From an uncultured Sunxiuqinia sp. (GTDB taxonomy: Bacteria > Bacteroidota > Bacteroidia > Bacteroidales > Prolixibacteraceae), in contig NZ_OY782774.1 in assembly GCF_963678245.1 (NCBI RefSeq), positions 62,001-126,000 of the forward strand: a stretch of DNA of 64,000 bases. Direction: 5' to 3'. The position numbers were made by a program, and so were the translations under genes. The notes below the pieces were generated by a model. It was given only the letters and a program-made list of their open reading frames with translations. It ran no database searches and was not told where the DNA came from. Shown here piece after piece: positions 25,849-34,500 of this stretch; position 1 is the stretch's first letter, and every line of letters starts with the position of its first letter.

Positions 25849-26943
25849 ATGAACGAATACCGAATATTAGCGATTAATCCGGGGTCGACATCAACTAAGT
25901 TTGCTGTGTATTTTAATGAAGAATGCAAGTTGAATAAGACATTACGTCATTCGATAGATGATTTGTCTCGCTACACAAACATATTGCAACAATTTGATTA
26001 CCGTAAGGGGATGATTATTGATTCGTTGGTGGAGGAAGGTTTTGAGGTGGATCGCATCAAATATATTATTGGTCGAGGTGGTTTGACCTATCCTCTGGAA
26101 TCAGGCGTTTATATGGTAGACAACGAAATGCTGTTGCATGCCACTCAGGGAGTTTACGGGCAGCACGCCAGCAACCTGGGGCCTTTGATTGCTGATTACA
26201 TCGCCAACCAAATACCCGGAGCTCAGGCTTTTATTGCTGACCCGGTGGTTACTGATGAAATAAGCGATATTGCTCGAATTACAGGTCATCCAAATTTCGA
26301 GAAGAGATCAATCTTTCATGCGCTAAATCAGAAAGCAACAGCTCGTTTTCATGCTAAAAAACAAGGTGAAATATATGAAGATATGAACCTGATTGTCGCT
26401 CATCTGGGAGGAGGTATTTCCGTTGGAGCACACCAAAAAGGACGTGTTGTGGACGTTAATAATGGCTTGGACGGAGATGGTCCGTTTAGTCCAGAGCGAA
26501 GTGGAGGGTTGCCAACCGGTCAAGTAATCGACTGGTGTTTCGATAGTAATATGACCAAGGACGAAGTTCGTCGCATGGTGGTTGGGGAAGGTGGCTATGT
26601 CGCTTATTTGAAAACCAACAATGCGAAAGAAGTTGAGGAGCTTGCCGGCCGGGGAGATGCACAGGCAAAGTTGATTCAGGACGCTATGGCCTACCAAGTG
26701 GCAAAATCAATTGGACAAATGGCTGTTGTTTTTGATGGCGTTGTGGATGCCATTCTGCTAACTGGAGGTGTTGCTTATAATAACTATTTAATAGATTACA
26801 TTCGCAAAAAAGTACAATTCATTGCCGAGGTATTCGTTTATCCAGGCGAAGACGAATTAGAAGCATTGGCAAAAAATGCACTGAGAGTAGCTCGGGAAGA
26901 AGTTGTAGCCAAAAAATATCAGCCCAGGTATCCGAAGGCGTAA
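25849..26943 (+). CDS. buk: Butyrate kinase
   Basis: A 364-aa butyrate (or branched-chain fatty acid) kinase of the acetokinase fold. Motifs include ILAINPGSTSTKFAVYF (N-terminal phosphate loop), GRGGLTYPLESGVY (~75), HALNQKATARFHA, VAHLGGGISVGAHQ (~185) and LTGGVAYNN near residue 305. With Ptb it yields ATP and the free acid. Together with pta-ackA the cell has two acyl-phosphate routes side by side. Butyryl-CoA synthesis genes other than the dehydrogenase are not in the window. Confidence 0.95.
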   Translation: MNEYRILAINPGSTSTKFAVYFNEECKLNKTLRHSIDDLSRYTNILQQFDYRKGMIIDSLVEEGFEVDRIKYIIGRGGLTYPLESGVYMVDNEMLLHATQGVYGQHASNLGPLIADYIANQIPGAQAFIADPVVTDEISDIARITGHPNFEKRSIFHALNQKATARFHAKKQGEIYEDMNLIVAHLGGGISVGAHQKGRVVDVNNGLDGDGPFSPERSGGLPTGQVIDWCFDSNMTKDEVRRMVVGEGGYVAYLKTNNAKEVEELAGRGDAQAKLIQDAMAYQVAKSIGQMAVVFDGVVDAILLTGGVAYNNYLIDYIRKKVQFIAEVFVYPGEDELEALAKNALRVAREEVVAKKYQPRYPKA

Positions 26944-27081
26944 TTTAGAAATATTTACAATTTTAATAATAGCACATCGGCGAGTAAAGATGTCTCATCT
27001 CTAGTTAAATAGCGATTCCATTATATTGATAGTGGTTTGTCAGTATTCTTTTTCTGATTGATTTTGTGAGATCAGTCTCAA

Positions 27082-27089
27082 TACTTTTG
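27082..27089 (+). promoter_or_regulatory. Bacteroidota-type promoter upstream of the APC permease
   Basis: TACTTTTG matches TAnnTTTG exactly, with an upstream TTG at 27058-27060 (21-bp spacing), close to the -33/-7 arrangement of Bacteroidota. Confidence 0.45.
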
Positions 27090-27213
27090 TTCTCCTATCT
27101 GTTATTTATTTACAATAGTGTTTTTTAGTGCCCTAATTTATTTGGGCATGAAAAACAGTCGTGTTTTAATCAGTTCGATTTTCTTGTCTAATTCTATTTT
27201 TCAACAGAGAACT

Positions 27214-29346
27214 ATGAAAAAAACTGAAAAATTAAAAAAGGAGCTTGGGTTATTTGATGTGTTTTCAATTAGCACAGGAGCAATGTTTAGCTCAGGATTT
27301 TTTTTGTTGCCTGGGTTAGCGTCTCAGTATACCGGACCATCTGTTTTTGTTGCTTACCTGCTTGCCGGATTACTAATTCTTCCGGCGATGTTTAGTATTG
27401 CTGAAATTTCAACAGCACTTCCCCGGTCAGGAGGAGCATATTTTTTTCTTGATCGGAGCTTAGGTCCATTAATGGGTACCATTGGAGGTTTAGGAACCTA
27501 TTTCGCCTTGGTTTTTAAAACAGCTTTTGCGATTGTTGGAATAGGTGCTTACGCTGCTATTTTTTGGGATGTTCCTGTTAAAACGATTGCGGTAGCAGCT
27601 ACTTTTTTCTTTATGGCATTGAATCTAATTGGTGCTAAAAAAACCTCGCGAATGCAGAGTTTTTTAGTTGTCTTTTTGTTGGTTGTGTTAGGGACTTTTG
27701 TTTTTGACGGTCTTTATCGAGTATTTTTCACTGTTGGCGTTGATAAGCCTTCGATCAACACTCATTTCAACCCTTTTTTTACCAATGGTTTTGAAGGACT
27801 GATTACAGCGGCTGGCTTTGTTTTCGTTTCCTATCTAGGATTAACTAAAATTGCAAGTGTCGCTGAAGAAATCAAAAATCCGGAAAGGAATATCCCTCTG
27901 GGAATGGCTTTATCATTGACCGTTACTTCACTCATATACTTTCTCGGAGTCTTTATCATGGTTTCATTGATCCATCCCGAGGAGTTCGCAGTTGATTTGG
28001 CACCTGCAGCAACTGCTGTAAATGTATTATTCACATGGTTACCAGGGGATTTGGGAACCTATCTGATGATCGGCGCAGCTATGGCCGCTTTTGCTTCGAC
28101 CGGTAATGCAGGCTTACTGTCTTCTTCTCGTTATCCTTTTGCAATGGGAAGAGATAAGTTGTTTCCTGCCTTGTTTTCGAAAGTTGGAAAAAAAGGAACT
28201 CCCGTGTTTTCTATCGTAATGACAGCCGCATTAATTGTCTTCTTCATTCTTATTTTATCAGAAGAAGGTATTGCTAAACTAGCTAGCACATTCAACCTTA
28301 TTATCTTTTTACTTATAAATTTTGCAGTAATAGTTTTCCGAAGTAGTAAAATAAGTTCCTATGATCCGGGGTTTCATTCTCCGCTGTATCCCTGGATGCA
28401 AATTGCGGGTATGCTTATCTCCCTGGTTTTAATTGTATTTATGGGATGGGGAGCTATTCTGTTCAGTTTTGTTATTATTTTATTGGCTTCAATGTGGTTT
28501 TATTATTATGCCAAGAAAAATGTAAAGCGAGAGGGAGCGATTTATCACTGGTTCGCGCTTTTGGGACAGCACCAACATGTTGAGCTTGAAAACGAATTTA
28601 TGACAATATTAAAAGAAAAAGGATTAAGACAGGGAGATCCATTTGATGAATTGATCATTAACTCCAAGATTACTAAAATTAAACAGGAGAAAATGACCTT
28701 TGAAGAATTGGTTGTTCAGGTGGCTGGTTGGCTTTCTTTTCAACTTGTTGTTTCTAAAAAGGAGCTTATTGATGACTTTCATGCACTATCAGCCTTTGAT
28801 TCCTCATTGATTAAACCTGAAATTGCGATCTTACATGCAAAAAACAGCCGGATAAAAAAACCGTTACTTCATGTAATACTCATCGAAAAAGGCATACCTA
28901 AACCAGTGACAAAATCAGGAATTCATTCAGAAGATAATATCAAAATATTTTTCTTTCTTGCCAATCCTGAAGGTGAACCCAAACTTCAATTGCGCATGTT
29001 AGCTCGGTTAATCGATATTGTAGAACGCGAAGATTTTGTGAAAGAACTCTTGAACAAAGACAATGATCGGAGTATCAAGGAATACTTGTTGCATAATGAA
29101 CGTTACATCACAGTTCAATTATTGAGAAACACAGTTCAATCAGAATTGATTGGTAGGTATTTAAAGGACGTTGTTTTCCCGGAAAATGTTCTTGTAGCAA
29201 TGGTTGAACGCGATGGACTCTCATTTGCGCCCCATGGAAATACCTTACTAAATAAGAATGACATTTTAACCATTATCGGAGAACCTCAATCGATCTCCAG
29301 GTTGTATAAACAATATATGCAAGAGGAATTTAAAAGTAAGAAGTAG
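27214..29346 (+). CDS. APC-superfamily permease with a C-terminal RCK_C-like domain
   Basis: The ATG at 27214 gives 710 aa starting MKKTEKLKKELGLFDVFSIS; a longer frame from 27118 has a non-family N-terminus and begins downstream of the promoter box. The first ~450 residues are an amino acid/polyamine transporter core of about 12 helices, with GAMFSSGFFLLPG in helix 1 and SGGAYFFLDRSLG after helix 2. The last ~250 residues are soluble; the final ~70 (NVLVAMVERDG...GNTLLNKNDILTIIGE) resemble the TrkA-C/RCK_C ligand-binding fold. This points to uptake gated by a cytoplasmic ligand. Substrate unknown. Confidence 0.85.
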   Translation: MKKTEKLKKELGLFDVFSISTGAMFSSGFFLLPGLASQYTGPSVFVAYLLAGLLILPAMFSIAEISTALPRSGGAYFFLDRSLGPLMGTIGGLGTYFALVFKTAFAIVGIGAYAAIFWDVPVKTIAVAATFFFMALNLIGAKKTSRMQSFLVVFLLVVLGTFVFDGLYRVFFTVGVDKPSINTHFNPFFTNGFEGLITAAGFVFVSYLGLTKIASVAEEIKNPERNIPLGMALSLTVTSLIYFLGVFIMVSLIHPEEFAVDLAPAATAVNVLFTWLPGDLGTYLMIGAAMAAFASTGNAGLLSSSRYPFAMGRDKLFPALFSKVGKKGTPVFSIVMTAALIVFFILILSEEGIAKLASTFNLIIFLLINFAVIVFRSSKISSYDPGFHSPLYPWMQIAGMLISLVLIVFMGWGAILFSFVIILLASMWFYYYAKKNVKREGAIYHWFALLGQHQHVELENEFMTILKEKGLRQGDPFDELIINSKITKIKQEKMTFEELVVQVAGWLSFQLVVSKKELIDDFHALSAFDSSLIKPEIAILHAKNSRIKKPLLHVILIEKGIPKPVTKSGIHSEDNIKIFFFLANPEGEPKLQLRMLARLIDIVEREDFVKELLNKDNDRSIKEYLLHNERYITVQLLRNTVQSELIGRYLKDVVFPENVLVAMVERDGLSFAPHGNTLLNKNDILTIIGEPQSISRLYKQYMQEEFKSKK

Positions 29347-29473
29347 AACCTTGATCTCAAGTAAAGTATACTTGTGATTTCGAAAAACTAGCAATACCAG
29401 GAGCAGTTTAGCGTACTTTGTTCATGCATATTTCAGGCTAATTGTTATATTCGGCTAAAATAAAATTTAGTGA

Positions 29474-30754
29474 ATGAGTGCTTACCTATTTGTAATTAGC
29501 TTGTGTGTTGTTGTTATTATTTCCTTCTTCTTTAGTTTATTAGCTAAAAGAACCAATTTGCCGAGCGTGCTAATGCTCATCCTTCTAGGAGTTGGAATTC
29601 AACAAGTATTGCTTTATTTCGGGATTGAACCTCAGTATTTTAATACCCTCGAGGTGTTAGGTATTGTAGGTTTGATTATGATTGTATTGGAAGCGGCGCT
29701 TGACTTGGAACTGAAAAGAGATAAATGGCCAATTATTTGGAAATCATTTGTTATCGCATTTATTTCTCTCGGATTTTCTAGTGTGTTAATAGCTTTTGTA
29801 ACTCAACTATTCATTCAAAACCTGGATTTCATTTCTGCATTAATTTACGCCATTCCTTTTTCGATAATGAGCAGTGCGATTATTATACCAAGTGTGTCCA
29901 ATTTACTAAAGGACAAACGAGAATTTATGATTTACGAGAGTACATTTTCTGATATCCTTGGTATTATGTTTTTCTATTTTTTAATTGAAAATGTGGATGC
30001 AAGTGGTGCTGGAGAAGTTGCAATTGCTCTCGGAAGTAATATTTTTCTTACGCTCATTATTTCGGTTGTTTTAAGTTATGCCTTAACGTATATCATTCAA
30101 AACATAAAAACGGAGGCTAAGTTTTTCTTGTTTTTGGCCGTTTTGGTTTTACTTTATGCCGTTGCAAAACTGTTCCATTTGTCTTCGTTGCTAATTATTC
30201 TCATGTTTGGTTTGTTACTTCGGAATCATAAAGTACTACTATGGGGAAAATTAGAACGATGGTTAAATGATGAGGCTATTGATGGTTTGTTCGAGAATTT
30301 TAAGATGATCACGATTGAAAGTTCTTTTTTAGTCCGAACCTTTTTCTTTGTCGTATTTGGAATCAGCTTGTCGCTCAATACACTGGCGAATTGGGACGTT
30401 TGGATCATGAGTGGCTTGTTTTTAGTTATTCTTTACCTGATTAGGTATGTCATGTTTTTTGCTGTAGAACGAAAGGACATATTTCCCCAAGTGTTTTTAG
30501 CACCGCGAGGTTTAATCTCAATTTTGTTGTTCTTTGCTATTCCCGAAGATTTCAAAGTGCCTGAGCTCGAAAGTGGTGCGTTGTTGGTTGTAATTATTTT
30601 TACAAGTCTCATTATGGCTTGGTCACTGATTTCTGAAACGGCTAATGCTAGGTTGAGGAACAAAGAAAAAGATATGAAAATAGCGCGGCAGGAGAAACTT
30701 CCCTTTAAGAATATTAAAGAGAGTAAACTTACTGATATTTTTCACAACAATTGA
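29474..30754 (+). CDS. Cation/proton antiporter (CPA, NhaP/KefB-like)
   Basis: A 426-aa membrane protein of about 12-13 helices with the Na+/H+ exchanger fold. It begins with a helix (1-20) and a short PSVLMLILLGVGIQ segment. Helix 5/6 carries SSAIIIPSVSNLLKDKREFMIYESTFSDILG, like the functional region of CPA1/CPA2 proteins, where an acidic pair or Asp lies in the core. It probably exchanges Na+ or K+ for protons. It follows the APC permease after 127 bp; co-regulation is uncertain. A Na+ circuit would suit the Na+-pumping decarboxylase encoded downstream. Confidence 0.88.
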   Translation: MSAYLFVISLCVVVIISFFFSLLAKRTNLPSVLMLILLGVGIQQVLLYFGIEPQYFNTLEVLGIVGLIMIVLEAALDLELKRDKWPIIWKSFVIAFISLGFSSVLIAFVTQLFIQNLDFISALIYAIPFSIMSSAIIIPSVSNLLKDKREFMIYESTFSDILGIMFFYFLIENVDASGAGEVAIALGSNIFLTLIISVVLSYALTYIIQNIKTEAKFFLFLAVLVLLYAVAKLFHLSSLLIILMFGLLLRNHKVLLWGKLERWLNDEAIDGLFENFKMITIESSFLVRTFFFVVFGISLSLNTLANWDVWIMSGLFLVILYLIRYVMFFAVERKDIFPQVFLAPRGLISILLFFAIPEDFKVPELESGALLVVIIFTSLIMAWSLISETANARLRNKEKDMKIARQEKLPFKNIKESKLTDIFHNN

Positions 30755-30879
30755 AGAGGCTGTAAGAATGTTTAAGGCAATAAAACTGGAAAAAGTTAAC
30801 AAGCAAAGATGATTGGATTTGCACCATTAATGCTATAATAAAGAATAGTTTGTTATTCGCACGATTTAAAAGAAAAGGC

Positions 30880-30887
30880 TATTTTTG
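30880..30887 (+). promoter_or_regulatory. Possible -7 box upstream of the CE15-like gene
   Basis: TATTTTTG fits TAnnTTTG, but the nearest TTTG (30849-30852) is 27 bp upstream, longer than usual, and the leader would be about 10 nt. Confidence 0.3.
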
Positions 30888-30903
30888 AGATCGCTAAAAC
30901 GTC

Positions 30904-32205
30904 ATGAAAAAAACAGAATTTGCTATGAGATACCTTGTTTTCTCACTTTCCTTTATAATTAGTTTTAATTTGTTTGCACAACAAACCGATGTTAATTACG
31001 ACGAAAATGAAATTCCTGATTATAAATTGCCGAAATTGCTGATTACGGAATCTGGTCGAAAAGTTAAAAACGTAAAGCGTTGGGAGAAGAAACGTCGTCC
31101 GGAACTATTAGAAATATTTAAACACGAAATATATGGAAATATTCCAGAAGAAATTGATATTTCCGATGTGATTGTCCATGAAGAAAATGGCGTATTCTTT
31201 GACGGGTTGGCCAAGCGTAAGCAAGTGGAAATAATCTTTAAAAAAGACGATCGTGAATTGAGTGCAGATATATTGATCTATACACCAAAGGACTCAGTAA
31301 AGGCTCCTGTTTTTGTTGGTTATAATTTTAGCGGAAACCATACAATTTCATACGATCCGAACATCCGGCTGACTGAGTCATGGGTGCCCGACAATCCATC
31401 TTGGGGAATTGTTCACAATCAGGTTACCGAGCAATCCAGAGGAGTAGCGACCGATAAATGGCCGGTTAAAAAGATGATCGAAGCCGGATATGGTGTGGCA
31501 ACAGTATATTGTGGCGATATCGATCCAGACCGGGATAATTTTCAGGATGGCATTCATCCATTTTCGTATCAGCTGGGGCAATTTCGCCCGGGATATGACG
31601 AATGGGGAAGTATCTCTGCCTGGGCTTGGGGACTATCAAAAGTGATGGATTATTTTACAACTGATCAAGATATTGATTCGACCAAAGTAATGGTTTTCGG
31701 TTTTTCGCGTATGGGAAAAGCAGCTGTTTGGGCTGCGGCATTAGATCAGCGTTTTGCAATGTGTATCTCCAATAACTCTGGTTGTATGGGAGCGGCTTTA
31801 TCCAGGCGTCGCATTGGAGAAACAATTGGGATCATTACTTATCATTTTCCACACTGGTTTTGCGAAAACCTGAATAAGTATTCCGGACATGAAGATAAAT
31901 TACCAATAGACCAACACATGCTTTTAGGAATGATTGCCCCTCGGCCGCTCTATGTAACTAGTGCTACAGCCGATTTGTGGTCAGATCCGAAAGGTGAATT
32001 TTTGTCGACACTGGAAGCCGGAAAGGTGTACGAACTTTACGGTAAAAAAGGTTTGCCCGTAACCGAAATGCCCGCACCGAATACACCGGTTTCGGAGACT
32101 GTGGGTTACCATATTCGAACCGGGAAGCACGATATTACTCCTTATGATTGGGAACAATTTATCAACTTTGCCAACAAACAGTTTTACTCCCAACCTGAAG
32201 AATAG
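30904..32205 (+). CDS. Secreted CE15-like carbohydrate esterase (glucuronoyl esterase family)
   Basis: A 433-aa alpha/beta hydrolase with a signal peptide (residues ~1-25, ending LFAQ). The nucleophile elbow is GFSRMGKAAVW with Ser268, where CE15 enzymes usually have GCSRxGK. The C-terminal motifs APRPLYVTSATADLWSDPKG and GYHIRTGKHDITPYDW (His409) match CE15, which cleaves ester bonds between glucuronoxylan and lignin. The acid residue often found in the region after the elbow (NNSGCMGAAL here) is not obvious; an Asp in TADLWSDP may serve instead. Acetylxylan-type activity is an alternative. A second ATG at 30925 would also keep the signal. Confidence 0.82.
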   Translation: MKKTEFAMRYLVFSLSFIISFNLFAQQTDVNYDENEIPDYKLPKLLITESGRKVKNVKRWEKKRRPELLEIFKHEIYGNIPEEIDISDVIVHEENGVFFDGLAKRKQVEIIFKKDDRELSADILIYTPKDSVKAPVFVGYNFSGNHTISYDPNIRLTESWVPDNPSWGIVHNQVTEQSRGVATDKWPVKKMIEAGYGVATVYCGDIDPDRDNFQDGIHPFSYQLGQFRPGYDEWGSISAWAWGLSKVMDYFTTDQDIDSTKVMVFGFSRMGKAAVWAAALDQRFAMCISNNSGCMGAALSRRRIGETIGIITYHFPHWFCENLNKYSGHEDKLPIDQHMLLGMIAPRPLYVTSATADLWSDPKGEFLSTLEAGKVYELYGKKGLPVTEMPAPNTPVSETVGYHIRTGKHDITPYDWEQFINFANKQFYSQPEE

Positions 32206-32226
32206 TGGGATGTTAATTTCACGCAG

Positions 32227-32754
32227 ATGAAAAAATATGTCGTTTTTTTACGTGGTATCAATGTGGGAGGGAACAAAAAAGTTCCTATGAACCAATTGAA
32301 AGATGTTTTAACGCTAAATAGATACGATAATGTAAAAACAATCTTGGCTTCGGGAAATGTCGTTTTCGAAAGTGAAAAGGAGCGAATTCATTTGGTTCAG
32401 GGCATCATTGAAGAAGCTTTTGGTTTTTCGATACCTACTATCGTGTTTCCTTTCGACTACATTAAGGCCATTGTGGAAACTCAGCCATTTAAGGAGGTTG
32501 AAAAGGCTTCAACGATCAAATGCAATGTTACTTTTTCGCAAGGTGAGTTGAAAACCTCGCTAAGTATTCCGTTTCAAAACGAAGATGGTTCTTTCAGGAT
32601 TCTTCAAGTTACTGATCATTCGGTGTTTTGGATGAGTGATACGAGCAAAATAAAAACAACGGAGGTTATGAAACTTTTGGATCGGGAATTTGGGAAAGAA
32701 ATTACTACCCGAAATTACAATACTGTAGTAAACCTGGCAAACCTACCATCTTGA
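32227..32754 (+). CDS. DUF1697-family protein
   Basis: A 175-aa cytoplasmic protein with the DUF1697 opening VFLRGINVGGNKKVPMNQL, the ILASGNVVFES motif and the closing NYNTVVNL. The family is widespread but of unknown biochemical role. It starts 21 bp after the CE15-like gene, so the two may share a transcript, although no functional link is evident. Confidence 0.9.
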   Translation: MKKYVVFLRGINVGGNKKVPMNQLKDVLTLNRYDNVKTILASGNVVFESEKERIHLVQGIIEEAFGFSIPTIVFPFDYIKAIVETQPFKEVEKASTIKCNVTFSQGELKTSLSIPFQNEDGSFRILQVTDHSVFWMSDTSKIKTTEVMKLLDREFGKEITTRNYNTVVNLANLPS

Positions 32755-32856
32755 TAAAACTTGATTGATGATTGTCAGGATTGAACAGGATAGCCAATCT
32801 CATTATTCTTACTTAATTTGATTGAAACTGAAATTAACTGACTAACAAACAAACTT

Positions 32857-34326
32857 ATGCAACACAATAACTTTCTGGCTTTCGATCTGGGAGCATCAAG
32901 CGGAAGAGCAATTTTAGGCACTTTGGAACAAGGAAAACTGAAACTGACAGAGGTTCACCGCTTTGATAATCAGATGCAATACGTCAATGGACATTTCTTT
33001 TGGAATATCTTCAGCTTGTTTAATGAGTTAAAAACAGGCTTAAAAAAATGTATTCAGGAATTCGGTGTTCAACCAGATTCTATTGGAGTTGATACCTGGG
33101 GAGTTGATTTTGTGCATTTGAACAAAGAAGGAATGATCATTTCGCTTCCGTTTGCTTATCGCGATTCGCGGACAGATACTTCAATGGGTGACTTGTTTGC
33201 TAGAATTCCCAAAGAAGAAGTGTATGAGCAAACCGGAATCCAGTTTATGCAATTTAATAGTTTATTTCAGCTTTTTTCTATGATTCAGGATCAATCGTCA
33301 TTGCTAGAGATCACCGATAAAATTTTGTTTATGCCTGATGCGCTGAACTATCTTTTTTCGGGTGAAGCTGTTGCCGAATATACCATTGCAAGTACCAGTC
33401 AGATGGTTGTTCCGGGTGAAATGAAATGGCAAACCGGATTAATAGAGAAAGCAGGAATTCCTACTTCAATTTTAGCCAATTTAGTGAAGCCCGGCACCCG
33501 AATTGGAAAAATAAAACCGGATGTGGCGCAAGAAACCGGAAGCACAGAAGTGCCCGTGATTGCTGTCGCCGGACATGATACTGCCTCTGCTATTGCTTCG
33601 GTACCGGCTGATGATAAAAATTACGCCTATATCAGTTCGGGAACCTGGTCGCTGATGGGAATTGAAAGTGAGAAACCTTTGGTGTCGTCAAAAACACTGG
33701 AAATGAACTATACGAATGAAGGGGGAGTAGAAGGAACAACTCGTTTTTTAAAAAATATTATGGGCATGTGGCTCATTCAGGAATGTCGGCGTGCCTGGAT
33801 CGATAAAAAAAACTACACGTGGGACGAAATGGTGAAGCTTGCGTCAGGCTCTGAACCATTTAAATATTTGATTAACCCTGATGATTCATGCTTTTTGAAT
33901 CCGAAGAATATGCCTCTAGCAATTATAGAATACTGTGCGGAAACGGGTCAGGGGAAACCCGAAAACCATGCTCAAATTATTCGTTGTGTGTATGATAGTT
34001 TGGCTTTGAAATACCGATTTACACTGGAACAAATTCTTACCGTAAGCGAAGAATCTATTGAGAAGATAAACATCATTGGAGGAGGCGCTAATAATCGCTT
34101 TTTAAATCAACTAACAGCTGATGCTACAAAGCTAAAGGTGATTGCTGGTCCAACAGAGGCAACAGCTACTGGAAATATTCTATTGCAGGCCAAGGCAATG
34201 GGAGCATTGAAATCATTGGCAGAGATGCGTACAGTTGTAAGGCATTCTTTTGAAGTGGAAGAATTTACTCCTAACTCTGATTTGGACTGGGAAGCTGCGT
34301 ATCAAAGATATACCAGTTTAAAATAA
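32857..34326 (+). CDS. rhaB: Rhamnulokinase
   Basis: A 489-aa FGGY-family sugar kinase. FLAFDLGASSGRAILG (residues 5-20) and the VDTWGVDFVHL segment (~80) are typical of RhaB, which phosphorylates L-rhamnulose to rhamnulose-1-phosphate. The ATP-domain motifs SSGTWSLMGIE (~265) and IIGGGANNRFLNQLTAD (~408) are intact. RhaA, RhaD and a rhamnose transporter are not next to it. Rhamnose and uronates together fit pectin or algal/ulvan-type polysaccharides; that is inference. Confidence 0.94.
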   Translation: MQHNNFLAFDLGASSGRAILGTLEQGKLKLTEVHRFDNQMQYVNGHFFWNIFSLFNELKTGLKKCIQEFGVQPDSIGVDTWGVDFVHLNKEGMIISLPFAYRDSRTDTSMGDLFARIPKEEVYEQTGIQFMQFNSLFQLFSMIQDQSSLLEITDKILFMPDALNYLFSGEAVAEYTIASTSQMVVPGEMKWQTGLIEKAGIPTSILANLVKPGTRIGKIKPDVAQETGSTEVPVIAVAGHDTASAIASVPADDKNYAYISSGTWSLMGIESEKPLVSSKTLEMNYTNEGGVEGTTRFLKNIMGMWLIQECRRAWIDKKNYTWDEMVKLASGSEPFKYLINPDDSCFLNPKNMPLAIIEYCAETGQGKPENHAQIIRCVYDSLALKYRFTLEQILTVSEESIEKINIIGGGANNRFLNQLTADATKLKVIAGPTEATATGNILLQAKAMGALKSLAEMRTVVRHSFEVEEFTPNSDLDWEAAYQRYTSLK

Positions 34327-34391
34327 GTCTATCGCAAGGACTGAATGAACGATTAAATTTGAATTTTGGTATTTAAGTTTTAAAAATTATG

Positions 34392-34421
34392 CCAAACAGA
34401 TGGTGTAAAATGTTTGGTTTT
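34392..34421 (+). terminator. Probable terminator after rhaB
   Basis: A 7-bp perfect stem (34392-34398 with 34411-34417), a 12-nt loop and a following TTTTAT stretch. It is weak but well placed 66 bp after the rhaB stop. Confidence 0.5.
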
Positions 34422-34500
34422 ATAACCATATCAGTTAATTTAGACATCTTGATTTAATTAGATCAAAATAGGTGTAGTTTTCATGTAAATAATTTTTTTA

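Noticed and set aside
27118-27213. 32-residue N-terminal extension of the APC permease frame
   Set aside because: It has no family match, and the ATG at 27214 gives a standard N-terminus downstream of the promoter box.
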